A stretch of 64,000 bases of DNA from Alphaproteobacteria bacterium (GTDB lineage: Bacteria > Pseudomonadota > Alphaproteobacteria > Micavibrionales > Micavibrionaceae). Under the pieces are notes generated by a model, which ran no database searches, was not told the origin of the DNA, and saw only the letters and a list, made by a program, of their open reading frames with translations. Every line of letters starts with the position of its first letter. Positions within the stretch are counted from its first letter, which is position 1. The stretch lies in contig JAJRSA010000015.1 in NCBI GenBank assembly GCA_024279035.1, forward strand, positions 1 through 64,000, given 5' to 3'. This document shows positions 8,431 through 17,663 of the stretch, piece by piece. The position numbers were made by a program, and so were the translations under genes.

Positions 8431-9103
8431 TGCCGTACACCGTCTCTATATGGTTAAATTCTTGATCAGACTCTCTGAATTTTCGTCTGACCCGTTTGAT
8501 ATGAGAATCAATAGTACGATCATCAACATAGACGCTATGCCCGTAAGCAATATCAATAAGCTGATCTCGTGATTTTATATGTCCAGGGTGCTCTACAAGT
8601 GTTTTGAGGAGTAAATATTCACTCACTGTTAGATTAATAGGGTCGTTTTTCCATGTGCAGGTGTGTTTAGCCTCATCAAGTTTAAGATGTCCACGTGTTA
8701 TAATATTAATATCATCCGTAATCTCTTTCCCTTCTGAGAGCATTTTACGTCTGAGAAGAACACGAATACGCTCCATCAAAAGTCGTTGGGAAAACGGCTT
8801 GGTGATATAATCATCTGCCCCCATACGGAGACCTACAATTTCATCAATTTCATCGTCTTTAGACGTTAAAAAAATAATCGGAAAGTGAAACTCTTTACGA
8901 AGCTCTTGGATAAGCTCTATCCCGTCCATGTTTGGCATTTTAATATCTAATATCGCCAAATCAGGTTGAGAATTTTGAATGCCTTCTAATCCCTCTCGCC
9001 CATCATTATAAACAGAGACATCAAATCCTTCGGCTTTCAGCGCCATGGACACTGAAGTCGTAATATTCTGATCATCGTCTACAAGAGTGATTGTATGAGC
9101 CAT
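8402..9103 (-). CDS. chvI: ChvI-type OmpR-family response regulator
   Basis: The 233 residues comprise a receiver domain with the acidic pocket DDD (9-11), phosphoacceptor Asp53 in LAILDIKMPNMDG and Lys in DYITKPFS, followed by a winged-helix DNA-binding domain (RDQLIDIAYGHSVYVDDRTI, with DSHIKRVRRKF as recognition helix). The protein is cytoplasmic and is phosphorylated by the overlapping downstream gene product ChvG. The overlap of coding ends supports translational coupling. Confidence 0.93.
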   Translation of the reverse strand: MAHTITLVDDDQNITTSVSMALKAEGFDVSVYNDGREGLEGIQNSQPDLAILDIKMPNMDGIELIQELRKEFHFPIIFLTSKDDEIDEIVGLRMGADDYITKPFSQRLLMERIRVLLRRKMLSEGKEITDDINIITRGHLKLDEAKHTCTWKNDPINLTVSEYLLLKTLVEHPGHIKSRDQLIDIAYGHSVYVDDRTIDSHIKRVRRKFRESDQEFNHIETVYGIGYKYKDTL

Positions 9104-9126
9104 AGTATAGCATACTACCTATATTT

Positions 9127-10443
9127 TTATAGTTTCACCACTCGTTTTTTTTGAGGCCTTACATTTTCTCTGTCTGCTAAAATTGCGCCTGCGAGGTAGA
9201 GAGAGCCTGTAATGAGCATACGGGTGTTTTTATCTTGTGAGTCAAGAGCGTCCTCGGGAGAAGAGGCTGTCGTCACGGGACAATGAGCAATCTGTTGAAT
9301 CTGTGTTGCAAGATCCTGCGCTACCATACCAGACTCTACAGAGGGAATATCAATGGCGGTTATGCTTGATAGATAGGGAAGAAGAGGCATAAGAAAAGCC
9401 TTTGGATCTTTTCTACTCATCATGCCAATGATAAGGTGAAGAGGTTTATCACTTTCTTCTGCCCATCGCTGTGCTTGTAGCGCCAGAGCCACCCCCGCAC
9501 TCTCATTATGTCCGCCATCTAGCCACAGATTATCCTCTAGTTTTTGAAGACGGGCTCTCCATGTGGTATTTTGAAGGGCTTCACCCAATATTTGAATATC
9601 TGTCTCTGGATATTGCGTCAAAATAAGAGCCAGAACCGCCCCTGCATTTTTGATCTGGTGTGCCCCCAAAAGAGAAGGAAGAGGGAAAATATACTCATTG
9701 TTTTTGAGGGTAAGTATAAAGCCTGTCTTTGTTTCTTTCGTTGTCCACTCATGCCCATAGCGGAGAAGAGGAATATTAAGCTCTTTAGCACGTTTTTCAA
9801 ATACATCCATAACCCCCGCATCCAGCGCCTCTTGCGTTTGTGCGCCAATAATGCAGGGCGCATTTTCTTTCATAATCCCTGCTTTTTCGGTAGCAATGTC
9901 CACAAGTGTGTGTCCTAGATAGTCTGTATGATCAAATGAGATGGTTGTAATAAGCGTTGCGACGGGGGTTTTGATGACATTTGTAGCATCCAAACGTCCC
10001 CCTAATCCTGTTTCTATGATGCTAAAATCAGCGTGTGTCCGAGAGAATGCTAAAAAAGTGGAGGCAATCACAATTTCAAAATAAGAAATAAGGTCTCCTG
10101 CATTGACACTCTCACACTCATCAAGAAGGGCCATATAGCTTTCAGTTGTAATTTCTTGGCCTGCCAGAACAATACGTTCATTAAACCGTACAAGGTGAGG
10201 AGAGGTCATAACGTGGCATGTATACCCAAGATGTTCTAAACAGCTCCGAAGAAACGCTGCTGTTGAGCCCTTCCCATTTGTACCTGCGATATGAAGCGCA
10301 GGGGGAATTTCGAGATGAGGGTTTTCAAGCTTGTCTAAAAACCGCTCTATGCGTCCAAGAGATAAATCGATGCGCTTAGGAAATTGCGCCGCAATTCGCT
10401 CTGTAATGCTATAAAGCCTGTCTTCTATAGGGGCGTTTTGCAT
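9127..10443 (-). CDS. folC: Bifunctional folylpolyglutamate/dihydrofolate synthase
   Basis: FolC adds glutamate to dihydropteroate and to reduced folates using ATP. The Mur-ligase-type P-loop GTNGKGS lies at residues 54-60. The family motif with FSIIETGLGGRLDATNV and the catalytic SFDHTDYLG follow. The C-terminal Mur ligase domain includes LDGGHNE. At 438 residues the length is normal. It follows accD by 9 bp on the same strand, completing the trpA-accD-folC order typical of alphaproteobacteria. The C-terminus is basic (RPQKKRVVKL). Confidence 0.95.
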   Translation of the reverse strand: MQNAPIEDRLYSITERIAAQFPKRIDLSLGRIERFLDKLENPHLEIPPALHIAGTNGKGSTAAFLRSCLEHLGYTCHVMTSPHLVRFNERIVLAGQEITTESYMALLDECESVNAGDLISYFEIVIASTFLAFSRTHADFSIIETGLGGRLDATNVIKTPVATLITTISFDHTDYLGHTLVDIATEKAGIMKENAPCIIGAQTQEALDAGVMDVFEKRAKELNIPLLRYGHEWTTKETKTGFILTLKNNEYIFPLPSLLGAHQIKNAGAVLALILTQYPETDIQILGEALQNTTWRARLQKLEDNLWLDGGHNESAGVALALQAQRWAEESDKPLHLIIGMMSRKDPKAFLMPLLPYLSSITAIDIPSVESGMVAQDLATQIQQIAHCPVTTASSPEDALDSQDKNTRMLITGSLYLAGAILADRENVRPQKKRVVKL

Positions 10444-10452
10444 GAATGTTGG

Positions 10453-11511
10453 TTAGTGTGTTGCTGTTTTTTGAGAGGGGGTCTGAGACTTATTTTTCTT
10501 ACTTTGATGTCTCTTTTTGGCTTTCTTCTTCTTGTTTCGAGCTTTATCTAAGCTTGTAACATTCCCTTTTGTTTTTTCTTTTCGGTCTTTGTTGTCTGGG
10601 AATGGTGTCTGTTCGGAAGATCCATTTGGCTCATTTTTACCTTCAGGGGTATAGTCCTTTTTCGTCTCCATCAAAAGTGTTAAAATTTTCCCTATTTTTG
10701 TGTTCAACTGGTCACGAGACACAACCATGTCGACCATCCCATGCTCAAGTAAATATTCTGCGGTTTGAAAATCATCAGGGAGTTTTTCACGGATTGTTTC
10801 TTCAATCACGCGCTTTCCAGCAAATCCAATCATAGCCCCAGGCTCGGAAATATGAATATCACCCACCATTGCAAAAGAGGCACTCACCCCTCCTGTTGTT
10901 GGGTGTGTAAGGAGAACAATATAGGGGAATCCTGCATTTTTAACCATGGTCACCCCCACAATTGAACGAGGCATCTGCATCAAAGAAATAGCCCCTTCTT
11001 GCATCCGTGCGCCTCCCGAAGAGGGGACAACAATCAAAGCAGCTTTTTCTTTTACAGCCGTTTGTGCGGCCGTCACGAGCCCTTCTCCAACGGCAGCCCC
11101 CATTGAGCCCCCCATAAAGGAAAAATTAAAGGCGGCCACGACAGCTTTTTGCCCTCCGATCCTCCCCAATCCGACAATGAGGGCGTCTTTTTCTTTGGTT
11201 TTTGCACGAGAGTCTTTTAAGCGATCCACATATTTCTTTTTATCTTTAAATTTAAGAGGGTCTTCAGGGACGTTAGGGAGTTTAATTCTACTATACTCTC
11301 CCTGATCAAACAAAAGCTCAATTCTTTTTTGAACGGTAATCTTCATATGGTGACCACAATGATGACACACAGCATCATTGTCTGTCATTTCTCGATGAAA
11401 AATCATCCCCTCACACGCAGGGCATTTCTGCCAGAGATTATCAGGCACGTCCTTTTGTTCTCCAACAATAGACCTAATTTTTGGACGAATATAACTTGAT
11501 AGCCAGTTCAT
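10453..11511 (-). CDS. accD: Acetyl-CoA carboxylase carboxyltransferase subunit beta, Lys-rich tail
   Basis: AccD with AccA transfers the carboxyl group from carboxybiotin to acetyl-CoA, making malonyl-CoA for fatty acid synthesis. The zinc ribbon is visible (Cys30, Cys33, Cys49, Cys52: CPAC and CHHC). It is followed by the crotonase-like core with SSGGARMQEG and the TTGGVSASFA oxyanion region. The core ends near residue 290; a tail of about 60 residues follows that is extremely rich in Lys and polar residues (ARNKKKKAKKRHQSKKNKSQ). Many alphaproteobacterial AccDs have short disordered tails, but this one is notably basic and might bind RNA, DNA or membrane. Confidence 0.95.
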   Translation of the reverse strand: MNWLSSYIRPKIRSIVGEQKDVPDNLWQKCPACEGMIFHREMTDNDAVCHHCGHHMKITVQKRIELLFDQGEYSRIKLPNVPEDPLKFKDKKKYVDRLKDSRAKTKEKDALIVGLGRIGGQKAVVAAFNFSFMGGSMGAAVGEGLVTAAQTAVKEKAALIVVPSSGGARMQEGAISLMQMPRSIVGVTMVKNAGFPYIVLLTHPTTGGVSASFAMVGDIHISEPGAMIGFAGKRVIEETIREKLPDDFQTAEYLLEHGMVDMVVSRDQLNTKIGKILTLLMETKKDYTPEGKNEPNGSSEQTPFPDNKDRKEKTKGNVTSLDKARNKKKKAKKRHQSKKNKSQTPSQKTATH

Positions 11512-11547
11512 GTGTGTTCTTTCTTCTCTTTAAATAATATCCAGATA

Positions 11548-12342
11548 TTAACCTAAAGCCCTAGACAATGCACGTATTTGTACAGTAAGAATTTCAACCA
11601 CTTTATCTCTTGGCGTTGTTTCAATGGTTTGAACAAGGGCTGAGCCTACAATAATAGCATCACTGAGCGCAGACATTTCTTTGGCGTCCTCTGGGGTTTT
11701 AATTCCAAACCCAATGGCAATGGGGAGATCCGTTTGTGTTTTAAGCATTTCAATATGCGTCCGCACATGGTTAATGTCTGCACTCGCCGTCCCTGTGACC
11801 CCTGCGATAGAAACATAGTAAAGAAATCCGCTTGCGCCCTGTGTAATTTTCCCCATGCGCTGTCTATCTGTGGTAGGCGTTGCCAAACGAATGAGATCAA
11901 TCTCATTGGTATGTGCACATTGGATAAGGTCTTGTCCTTCCTCAGGAGGCGTATCAACGATCAAAACTCCATCAACGCCTACTTGCCCAGCATCTTGGAA
12001 GAAAAGCGCTTCCCCATAAGCATGAATAGGATTGGAATACCCCATAAGGATAAGAGGAGTCTCTTGATTATCCTCTCGGAAAATCTTTACCATTTTCAGA
12101 ATTTTTTTGAGAGTCATCCCATTTTTAAGAGCCCGTATCCCTGCTTTTTGAATAGTCTCTCCATCAGCCACAGGATCACTAAACGGCATCCCAATTTCAA
12201 TCAGATCAGCGCCTGCCTTGGGGAGAGCGTTAAGAATTTCAACACTGGTCTCAAAATCAGGGTCTCCTCCCATAACAAACGTAATCAATCCTTTGCGTTT
12301 TTGAGTTTTAAGCTGTTCAAATGTAGTTTGTATACGAGACAT
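11548..12342 (-). CDS. trpA: Tryptophan synthase alpha subunit
   Basis: TrpA cleaves indole-3-glycerol phosphate to indole, which is channelled to TrpB. The TIM-barrel signature with LIEIGMPFSDPVADG is present, giving catalytic Glu49 and Asp60 at the canonical positions. The phosphate-binding loops (GFGIKTPEDA and VGSALV) are intact. The length (264) is normal. It lies upstream of accD and folC on the same strand. trpB does not follow on its other side, so the trp genes are at least partly dispersed. Confidence 0.96.
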   Translation of the reverse strand: MSRIQTTFEQLKTQKRKGLITFVMGGDPDFETSVEILNALPKAGADLIEIGMPFSDPVADGETIQKAGIRALKNGMTLKKILKMVKIFREDNQETPLILMGYSNPIHAYGEALFFQDAGQVGVDGVLIVDTPPEEGQDLIQCAHTNEIDLIRLATPTTDRQRMGKITQGASGFLYYVSIAGVTGTASADINHVRTHIEMLKTQTDLPIAIGFGIKTPEDAKEMSALSDAIIVGSALVQTIETTPRDKVVEILTVQIRALSRALG

Positions 12343-12383
12343 GTGGGGAGTATAAAGAGAGAGAGAGGAAGTGCAAGCGGTGT

Positions 12384-12845
12384 TTACACACCCACATGAA
12401 CCAAAATTTCATGCACGCCATCCTCAAAAAAGCGAGGGCCATAAAGTTCAAAATCTGTTTTATAGCTTCGTTCTAAATCCGATGACCAGATAGCTGTCCA
12501 TGTATCAATAAGCGCAGTAGGTTGGTCTCCTGTGGCACTCATGACGGCATAGGACTGATCTTTAATCGTAACACAAAAGAACGAGTCAGGCATCGCTCCT
12601 CTCTCAACACGATAACCAATGGTTAGCCGATAGGGTTTCTCATGGTCTCCCTCATAGTCGGAATAAACCGCATAAATAGTATCATTGGCTTTATGTCGTA
12701 CCCTCTGTCCAACCTTCTCTTGAAAAAACCGCTCCCAGAGATGGTTTATATCCTCTGTCGCTTTTGTATGATCAGTGATCATAGAAATTCCTACAACGTC
12801 AAAGCTATTAATGTCTGCAAGTCCTGCTTTGATATCGTAGGTCAT
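12384..12845 (-). CDS. GyrI-like / Cass2-type effector-binding domain protein
   Basis: This stand-alone 153-residue domain is likely a soluble ligand-binding protein. The pattern DVVGISMITDHTKATEDINHLWERFF at the N-terminus and the ending DFELYGPRFFEDGVHEILVHVGV are typical of the bacterial effector-binding fold (AraC/GyrI-like, integron Cass2). No DNA-binding domain is attached. These domains bind small amphipathic or cationic drugs, but no ligand can be assigned here. It sits between trpA and the divergent fabG. Confidence 0.7.
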   Translation of the reverse strand: MTYDIKAGLADINSFDVVGISMITDHTKATEDINHLWERFFQEKVGQRVRHKANDTIYAVYSDYEGDHEKPYRLTIGYRVERGAMPDSFFCVTIKDQSYAVMSATGDQPTALIDTWTAIWSSDLERSYKTDFELYGPRFFEDGVHEILVHVGV

Positions 12846-13030
12846 TTGTAACTGATATGTGATTAAAGAAGAAGCTCAAGGGTAATGGAATTTTTATTAT
12901 AGTAATAGCTATAAGCGGATTTAGTATTTTCTTCCACATCTTTATGACTGAGCCCAGATAAATTAAATTTGCTTGTTTTTTGATGAAGGCTTGTTTATTT
13001 TTCGATAAGGACAACAATAAAGGATAAAAT

Positions 13031-13768
13031 ATGTTTGATTTGACAGGAAAAACAGGACTTGTGACAGGGGCGACTGGGGGGATTGGCGCATCCATTGCGA
13101 CAGCACTCCATGCGCAAGGGGCCTCTATTGGAATTTCAGGACGTAATGAAGATAAACTGAAAGCACTCGCTGAGACTTTAGGAGGAAATGTGCATGTTTT
13201 ACCTGCAGATTTATCCGCGGATGAAGCCATAGTCGACTTGGTGAAACGCGCAAATGAAGCATTGGGTGGGATTGATATTTTGGTCAATAACGCAGGTCTG
13301 ACACGGGATAATCTGTCTATGCGGATGAAAGATGAAGAATGGCAAGATGTTCTCGACGTCAATTTAACAGCGCCCTTTAAGCTCGCCAAAGCCGTACAAC
13401 GGGGCATGATGAAAAATCGTTATGGGCGGATTATCAATATTGCGTCTGTGGTTGGTGTAACAGGTAATCCTGGGCAATGTAATTATGTAGCCTCTAAAGC
13501 AGGCATGATTGGATGGTCAAAAGCGATGGCACAAGAAATTGCAAGCCGTGGAATTACTGTGAATTGTATTGCCCCTGGCTTTATTGCCACAGCAATGACA
13601 GACGCCCTCACAGAAGACCAAAAAGAAACGATCAATGCTAAAATCCCAGCAGGGCGCATGGGCGCCTCACATGATATTGCACATGCCGTTGTCTATCTTG
13701 CGAGTGAAGAAGCAGGATATATCACAGGCTCTACCACCCATATAAATGGTGGAATGGCCATGATTTAG
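13031..13768 (+). CDS. fabG: 3-oxoacyl-[acyl-carrier-protein] reductase
   Basis: FabG carries out the NADPH-dependent reduction of 3-ketoacyl-ACP in fatty acid elongation. This 245-residue short-chain dehydrogenase has TGATGGIG at 12-19 for cofactor binding, NNAG at 86-89, and catalytic Ser139, Tyr152 and Lys156 (YVASK). An AAAGGA ribosome-binding site precedes the ATG. In most alphaproteobacteria acpP and fabF follow directly. Here the deacetylase gene and three dotA-like genes intervene and acpP resumes 9.8 kb later. The upstream gap 12846-13030 shows no gene. Confidence 0.96.
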   Translation: MFDLTGKTGLVTGATGGIGASIATALHAQGASIGISGRNEDKLKALAETLGGNVHVLPADLSADEAIVDLVKRANEALGGIDILVNNAGLTRDNLSMRMKDEEWQDVLDVNLTAPFKLAKAVQRGMMKNRYGRIINIASVVGVTGNPGQCNYVASKAGMIGWSKAMAQEIASRGITVNCIAPGFIATAMTDALTEDQKETINAKIPAGRMGASHDIAHAVVYLASEEAGYITGSTTHINGGMAMI

Positions 13769-13801
13769 ATCTTTAAACATAGACTTCCCCCCTTTTGTAG
13801 A

Positions 13802-14596
13802 ATGAAAAAAACCTATCTGACTATTGATGATTCTCCTTCTCCAAATACAGGAAAAGTGATTGAATATTTGGGTCAAAAAAATATTCAGGCTTTATTTTTT
13901 TGTATTGGAGACCATCTAGAAAAATATCCTGATGCGATGGAGGAGGCCCTACACGCTGGGCATGTTCTCGCGAACCATACATATACCCATCGGCGTTTCA
14001 GTACCCTATCTTTTGGGGCGTGTATTCAAGAGATTGAAAAAACGGAACATTTGATTGACCGATGCTATAAAAAAGCTAAGAAAATCCGCACAGGAAAATA
14101 TTTTCGGTTTCCCCATATGGATAGAGGAACGGCGGGATGGGTTGTGGATTATGATGCTATCGATGAGATCTATCGAGAAGAGGTCATTACTCTGTTTGCA
14201 GACGGTCTTAACATTACGCTTGAGCGACCAACGGATGAGATGATTGAAAAGAAGCACCAGCTTCAAGCCTACCTCAAACAAGAAGGCTATATTCAACCCT
14301 TTAAGGGGGTAACACATCCATGGTTTCAAGGGACAGAGTTAGAAACTGCCCGAGATTGTATGTACAGTTTCTCAAACAGTGACTGGATGCTCCTTGATCG
14401 TCATCGTGGCCAATGGCCGTATAAGACCGAAGAAGATCTTAAAGCTAAGATTGATCATGATAAATACCTAAATGATGAGACAAGTACTCATATTATTCTG
14501 GCACACGATAAACCTGAACCTGAGCTGTTCCCTATATTTAAAACCACCCTCGATCATATGATCGAGAGTGGTTTTGTATTTTTAGATATCAATTAA
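13802..14596 (+). CDS. NodB-homology polysaccharide deacetylase family protein
   Basis: The 264-residue protein begins directly with the NodB core: TIDDSP (catalytic/metal Asp pair), then NHTYTH (metal-binding His pair), and RFPHMDRG in the motif-3 region. The 120 C-terminal residues carry the weaker HIILAHDKPE end motif. There is no signal peptide, so it is either cytoplasmic or uses an unusual route. The family removes N-acetyl or other acyl groups from glycans; the substrate here is unknown. It starts 33 bp after fabG on the same strand. Its 3' coding end contains a strong hairpin followed by T-rich sequence. Confidence 0.8.
   Translation: MKKTYLTIDDSPSPNTGKVIEYLGQKNIQALFFCIGDHLEKYPDAMEEALHAGHVLANHTYTHRRFSTLSFGACIQEIEKTEHLIDRCYKKAKKIRTGKYFRFPHMDRGTAGWVVDYDAIDEIYREEVITLFADGLNITLERPTDEMIEKKHQLQAYLKQEGYIQPFKGVTHPWFQGTELETARDCMYSFSNSDWMLLDRHRGQWPYKTEEDLKAKIDHDKYLNDETSTHIILAHDKPEPELFPIFKTTLDHMIESGFVFLDIN
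14543..14580 (+). terminator. Intrinsic terminator embedded in the end of the deacetylase coding sequence
   Basis: A perfect 18-bp palindrome, CTCGATCATATGATCGAG (14549-14566), is extended by flanking ACCAC/GTGGT and followed by TTTTGTATTTTT. It ends transcription of the fabG-deacetylase unit while still encoding DHMIESGFVFLD. The convergent dotA-like gene ends at 14608, so the terminator has been folded into coding sequence. Confidence 0.65.
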
Positions 14597-14607
14597 TTAG
14601 AAAATTA

Positions 14608-17535
14608 TCATTTCGCTAAAGCAGCATCGATTTTAGCACTTTGAGCTTTCTGCGCTGCTTGACCCGCTGCCGCATCTTGCGAGCCTTTAATCCCTTTCAC
14701 GCCCCCTTCAAGACCTCCAAGACCTTGCTGGAAGATCATTCCTCCCCCAATTGCTGCATATTGTGTGAGACTTTGTGCTGCATCTTCGGAATTATCTCCA
14801 AAGCTTGTCACAGAGGACCCCATCCACCGTAAGATACTGTTGGGAATCATATCGATCAGTTTGAATGACGAGAGGGCCATCATGTACAAAATCACGGCAT
14901 AAATGATGAGGAAGAAGAATTGATCAATTTTTCCTCGTGACCATGATATTGCATTGGCAACTGTTCCTCCCCCAGAGGCCGCAGGATCCAGAGAGTTAAA
15001 CCCAGTTGCATTAACCGTGACAAGATCCCATATATTATTGAGAACAGAGGCCATCGCAGCAAAAATAAGAATAGAAGCCAATAAACCAAATACGATGAGA
15101 ATAGGCCTTAAGAAGATCTCAAAAATCAAATAATACCCATTCATAGCGCCTTCTCCAGGCAAGCCATCTCCATCAATACGAAGATGACCCAGTGCCCATA
15201 ACGGAGCCCCCACCATCGCTTCAAAGATCCCTTTCACCCAGTTTCCAACGGCAAAGAAAAAATACACAAAAGGAAGGAAAGGAATAACATAGAAAAGAAT
15301 AAACCCAATGGTAAGCCCCATGCCTGCAATCCCGAATGCCGCGCTCATTCCTGTACAGCCAACATCTTCCCCTGCAGCACACGCACCTGCTCCAAGCGCC
15401 CCTATCCCTAAATTGAGAATAGCACTTTCAATCAAACTTTTACCAACGCCTGCAATTTGTGCCAAAGGATGAATATTTTGGTTTGCGGGACTTCTTAAGT
15501 TCATTAACCCTTCTGTCCCGAACATCAAATTAATGATATCTGTAAAAGGATTCCCCGTTGGTTTGTCTGTTGCCGTTGATTCTGCAATATTAGCCGCTTT
15601 GAAAACATCATGATAAACTTGTGCCGCAGTCTCCTCGTTTTTACGCTTAAAAGGAATAATCTTTTGCTTAATCGAAGGGCTAAAACTATTCACAACATTA
15701 GAAAAACTTTCATCTAACATTTCATGTTGCATAGCCGCATACGTCATAGTTGCTGGGTATGCTTTAACATCTGGGAGATTTCTAGAGGCACCAACCATTG
15801 CACCATTCATTTGAGCAATACGATTATACCAGATTCCAGCGCCACCCCACCCACGTGCCAATAACTGACCAGGGAGATTAAAGTCTGTGGATGTTTGCTG
15901 TGTTAAAACAGCTGTCGCAATAATTTCATTTATACTCCCCGCTCCAGGAGCAGCAGGAGGAAAGCCCCCTGCATAGAGATATTTTTCTCCAAGATTCGTA
16001 AAATCAACATTTAAAGCAGGAGGTGGCGCCGCTGGCGTAGGTGGCCACGCCCCCGAATGTAACCATGCCGAACTCGTTATTTGTTGTGGAATATTTCCAA
16101 GACGTAACCGTGCATAATGGAGTCCCAGATCTCGCATAGCTGGATCATCCCACATGGCTGCAATCATTTCATAGTAACGCCGTTGAATCTCGAGTGCACC
16201 CGGTTCATACAGCGAAGAATTTTTAAGAACCAACTCTCCACAATAGGGAGACACTCCTCCTTTTTCCATACCATAACGCGCAGGATTTAGCTCTCCAAAG
16301 CGGATTAAAATATCTCCATTTTGATAAAAAGTGCGCGCTTGAGCATAGGATGTAATTGGCGTAGTCCCCGGTATTCCTCCCCCCCCCCCTCCAGGAGCCA
16401 CTGCAGAACTACCAAGCGTTGCATGAGAATTAGCAAAAGGCTCTCTATTAGGGGTTCCTACAGCTTTAACAAGCCAAGGATGAATAGCATTTCTTTGATT
16501 GTTAGGCAAAGAATTCTGGGTTCCAGAAGGATGCGTCCCCCCCTCTTGTTGTAAAGCAGCATCTTCTATGATGGCACATGTTTTAGCCAAAATCATAAAG
16601 GTTACAAGCCTCTTTGCATCAGGTCCGTTGGGGGTTGCAATCATATTTGCAGAGTTGATTAACCCTCCCCCTGAAATAGCACCTGCTAAATTTACATTAA
16701 AAGTTAACCATCCGTTGGTTGCCATATTAGACCCAAGCTTTGCGGCATAAAGCACAATATATTGAGAACTATTTAAACCACTTCCTAGGGGAACAAGAAG
16801 ACCAATGGCTACGACTAACCTGATTGGTGCCCACACAGTATTAAATCTTTTTCCAAATGGTGTTCCTGTTTGTGCGGTTTCTGCTGTAATCGCAATGGCA
16901 TAATAGACAATAAGGAGCATTCCAATAATGAGGAGCCCTGTACTATAGAACTGAAACATACTGTGTAGCGCTAAATGAAATGGCCATGGTGCTGGAGGAA
17001 CCGCCATAACATTAACAGTATCAAATGTAAGTTGGGGTGTGAGCCCATAGCAAGGCGTTGCCGTCGTTACACAAGAGTTAAAAATATTAGGAACACCAAA
17101 AACCCGATCTAAAAGCATAAAGGCTATATCCTGATTTGGATCAGAGAGCGCATTCGTTCCAAAATAGACAGCAAATGGCGTTGCCATTGCTGCCGGAGAA
17201 ACAATAGCTAACATCAAAAATACAAACTGGCCTGCAATCAGGATAAGGGCCGCCAGTAATATAAAATATAAGATAATCTGATCCAGATTTTCACGCTTAA
17301 AAACAAGGTTCTTACTTGCTTCTGCAACAACATGACGAACACCAAAACGACCAATATTGGCAGAATTAAGATAAGGATGGCCCGCGGGAATAAGACGAAC
17401 AATATTATATATACTCGCCATAAGAAACGCAAAATAAGAAAATCCAGAGGCGACAAGGTCATAAAGTCTAGGGAATAACCCAGGAAGCATACTGTACTTC
17501 AGAAAAGGACGGACGTGACTAACTTTTTTACTCAT
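14608..17535 (-). CDS. dotA: DotA/TraY family type IVB secretion membrane protein, copy 1
   Basis: This 975-residue polytopic inner-membrane protein follows the DotA/TraY plan: an N-terminal block (LPGLFPRLYDL, HPYLNSANIGRFGVR), membrane helices near 30-50 and 85-120, a conserved cytoplasmic/TM block with FGKRFNTVWAPIRLVVAIG, a long periplasmic region, then HPLAQIAGVGKSLIESAILN and a C-terminal TM cluster. Motifs shared with the other two copies include PYCGELV and GWGGAGIWYNRIAQMNG in the periplasmic part, and WALGHLRIDGDG. DotA is part of the type IVB secretion/conjugation channel. It is last in the dotA trio, separated from copy 2 by 128 bp. A run of 11 G on the coding strand encodes a Gly6 tract. 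Confidence 0.85.
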   Translation of the reverse strand: MSKKVSHVRPFLKYSMLPGLFPRLYDLVASGFSYFAFLMASIYNIVRLIPAGHPYLNSANIGRFGVRHVVAEASKNLVFKRENLDQIILYFILLAALILIAGQFVFLMLAIVSPAAMATPFAVYFGTNALSDPNQDIAFMLLDRVFGVPNIFNSCVTTATPCYGLTPQLTFDTVNVMAVPPAPWPFHLALHSMFQFYSTGLLIIGMLLIVYYAIAITAETAQTGTPFGKRFNTVWAPIRLVVAIGLLVPLGSGLNSSQYIVLYAAKLGSNMATNGWLTFNVNLAGAISGGGLINSANMIATPNGPDAKRLVTFMILAKTCAIIEDAALQQEGGTHPSGTQNSLPNNQRNAIHPWLVKAVGTPNREPFANSHATLGSSAVAPGGGGGGIPGTTPITSYAQARTFYQNGDILIRFGELNPARYGMEKGGVSPYCGELVLKNSSLYEPGALEIQRRYYEMIAAMWDDPAMRDLGLHYARLRLGNIPQQITSSAWLHSGAWPPTPAAPPPALNVDFTNLGEKYLYAGGFPPAAPGAGSINEIIATAVLTQQTSTDFNLPGQLLARGWGGAGIWYNRIAQMNGAMVGASRNLPDVKAYPATMTYAAMQHEMLDESFSNVVNSFSPSIKQKIIPFKRKNEETAAQVYHDVFKAANIAESTATDKPTGNPFTDIINLMFGTEGLMNLRSPANQNIHPLAQIAGVGKSLIESAILNLGIGALGAGACAAGEDVGCTGMSAAFGIAGMGLTIGFILFYVIPFLPFVYFFFAVGNWVKGIFEAMVGAPLWALGHLRIDGDGLPGEGAMNGYYLIFEIFLRPILIVFGLLASILIFAAMASVLNNIWDLVTVNATGFNSLDPAASGGGTVANAISWSRGKIDQFFFLIIYAVILYMMALSSFKLIDMIPNSILRWMGSSVTSFGDNSEDAAQSLTQYAAIGGGMIFQQGLGGLEGGVKGIKGSQDAAAGQAAQKAQSAKIDAALAK
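16379..16389 (-). repeat. Homopolymer G11 (coding strand) inside dotA copy 1
   Basis: Eleven consecutive C on the + strand (16379-16389) encode part of a Gly6 run (APGGGGGGIPG) in the periplasmic region. Runs of this length slip readily; a change of one base would truncate the protein about 60% from its C-terminus. Confidence 0.9.
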
Positions 17536-17551
17536 AAAAACCTTCTGTTCT

Positions 17552-17625
17552 ATATTCTATCCTATTATCATCAGATATAGATAAAATTTTAGTAAATTTA
17601 CCTATATATTCTACCATATTCTACA
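17552..17625 (-). repeat. Direct repeats ATATTCTAYM upstream of dotA copy 1
   Basis: ATATTCTACC (17606-17615) and ATATTCTACA (17616-17625) are tandem copies with a 10-bp period, and a third copy, ATATTCTATC, lies at 17552-17561, directly before the dotA copy 1 start (17535). One-helical-turn spacing suggests an operator. Read on the minus strand the units contain TAGAAT, which could also serve as a -10 box for a separate promoter of this copy. Confidence 0.4.
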
Positions 17626-17663
17626 CTAGAAGCCATCAAATACAGCCTAAGGTATTAAATTCG

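Noticed and set aside
12808-13407. A 199-codon open frame antisense to fabG
   Set aside because: It lies opposite a highly conserved reductase, has Ser/Pro/Lys-biased antisense composition, and no ribosome-binding site.
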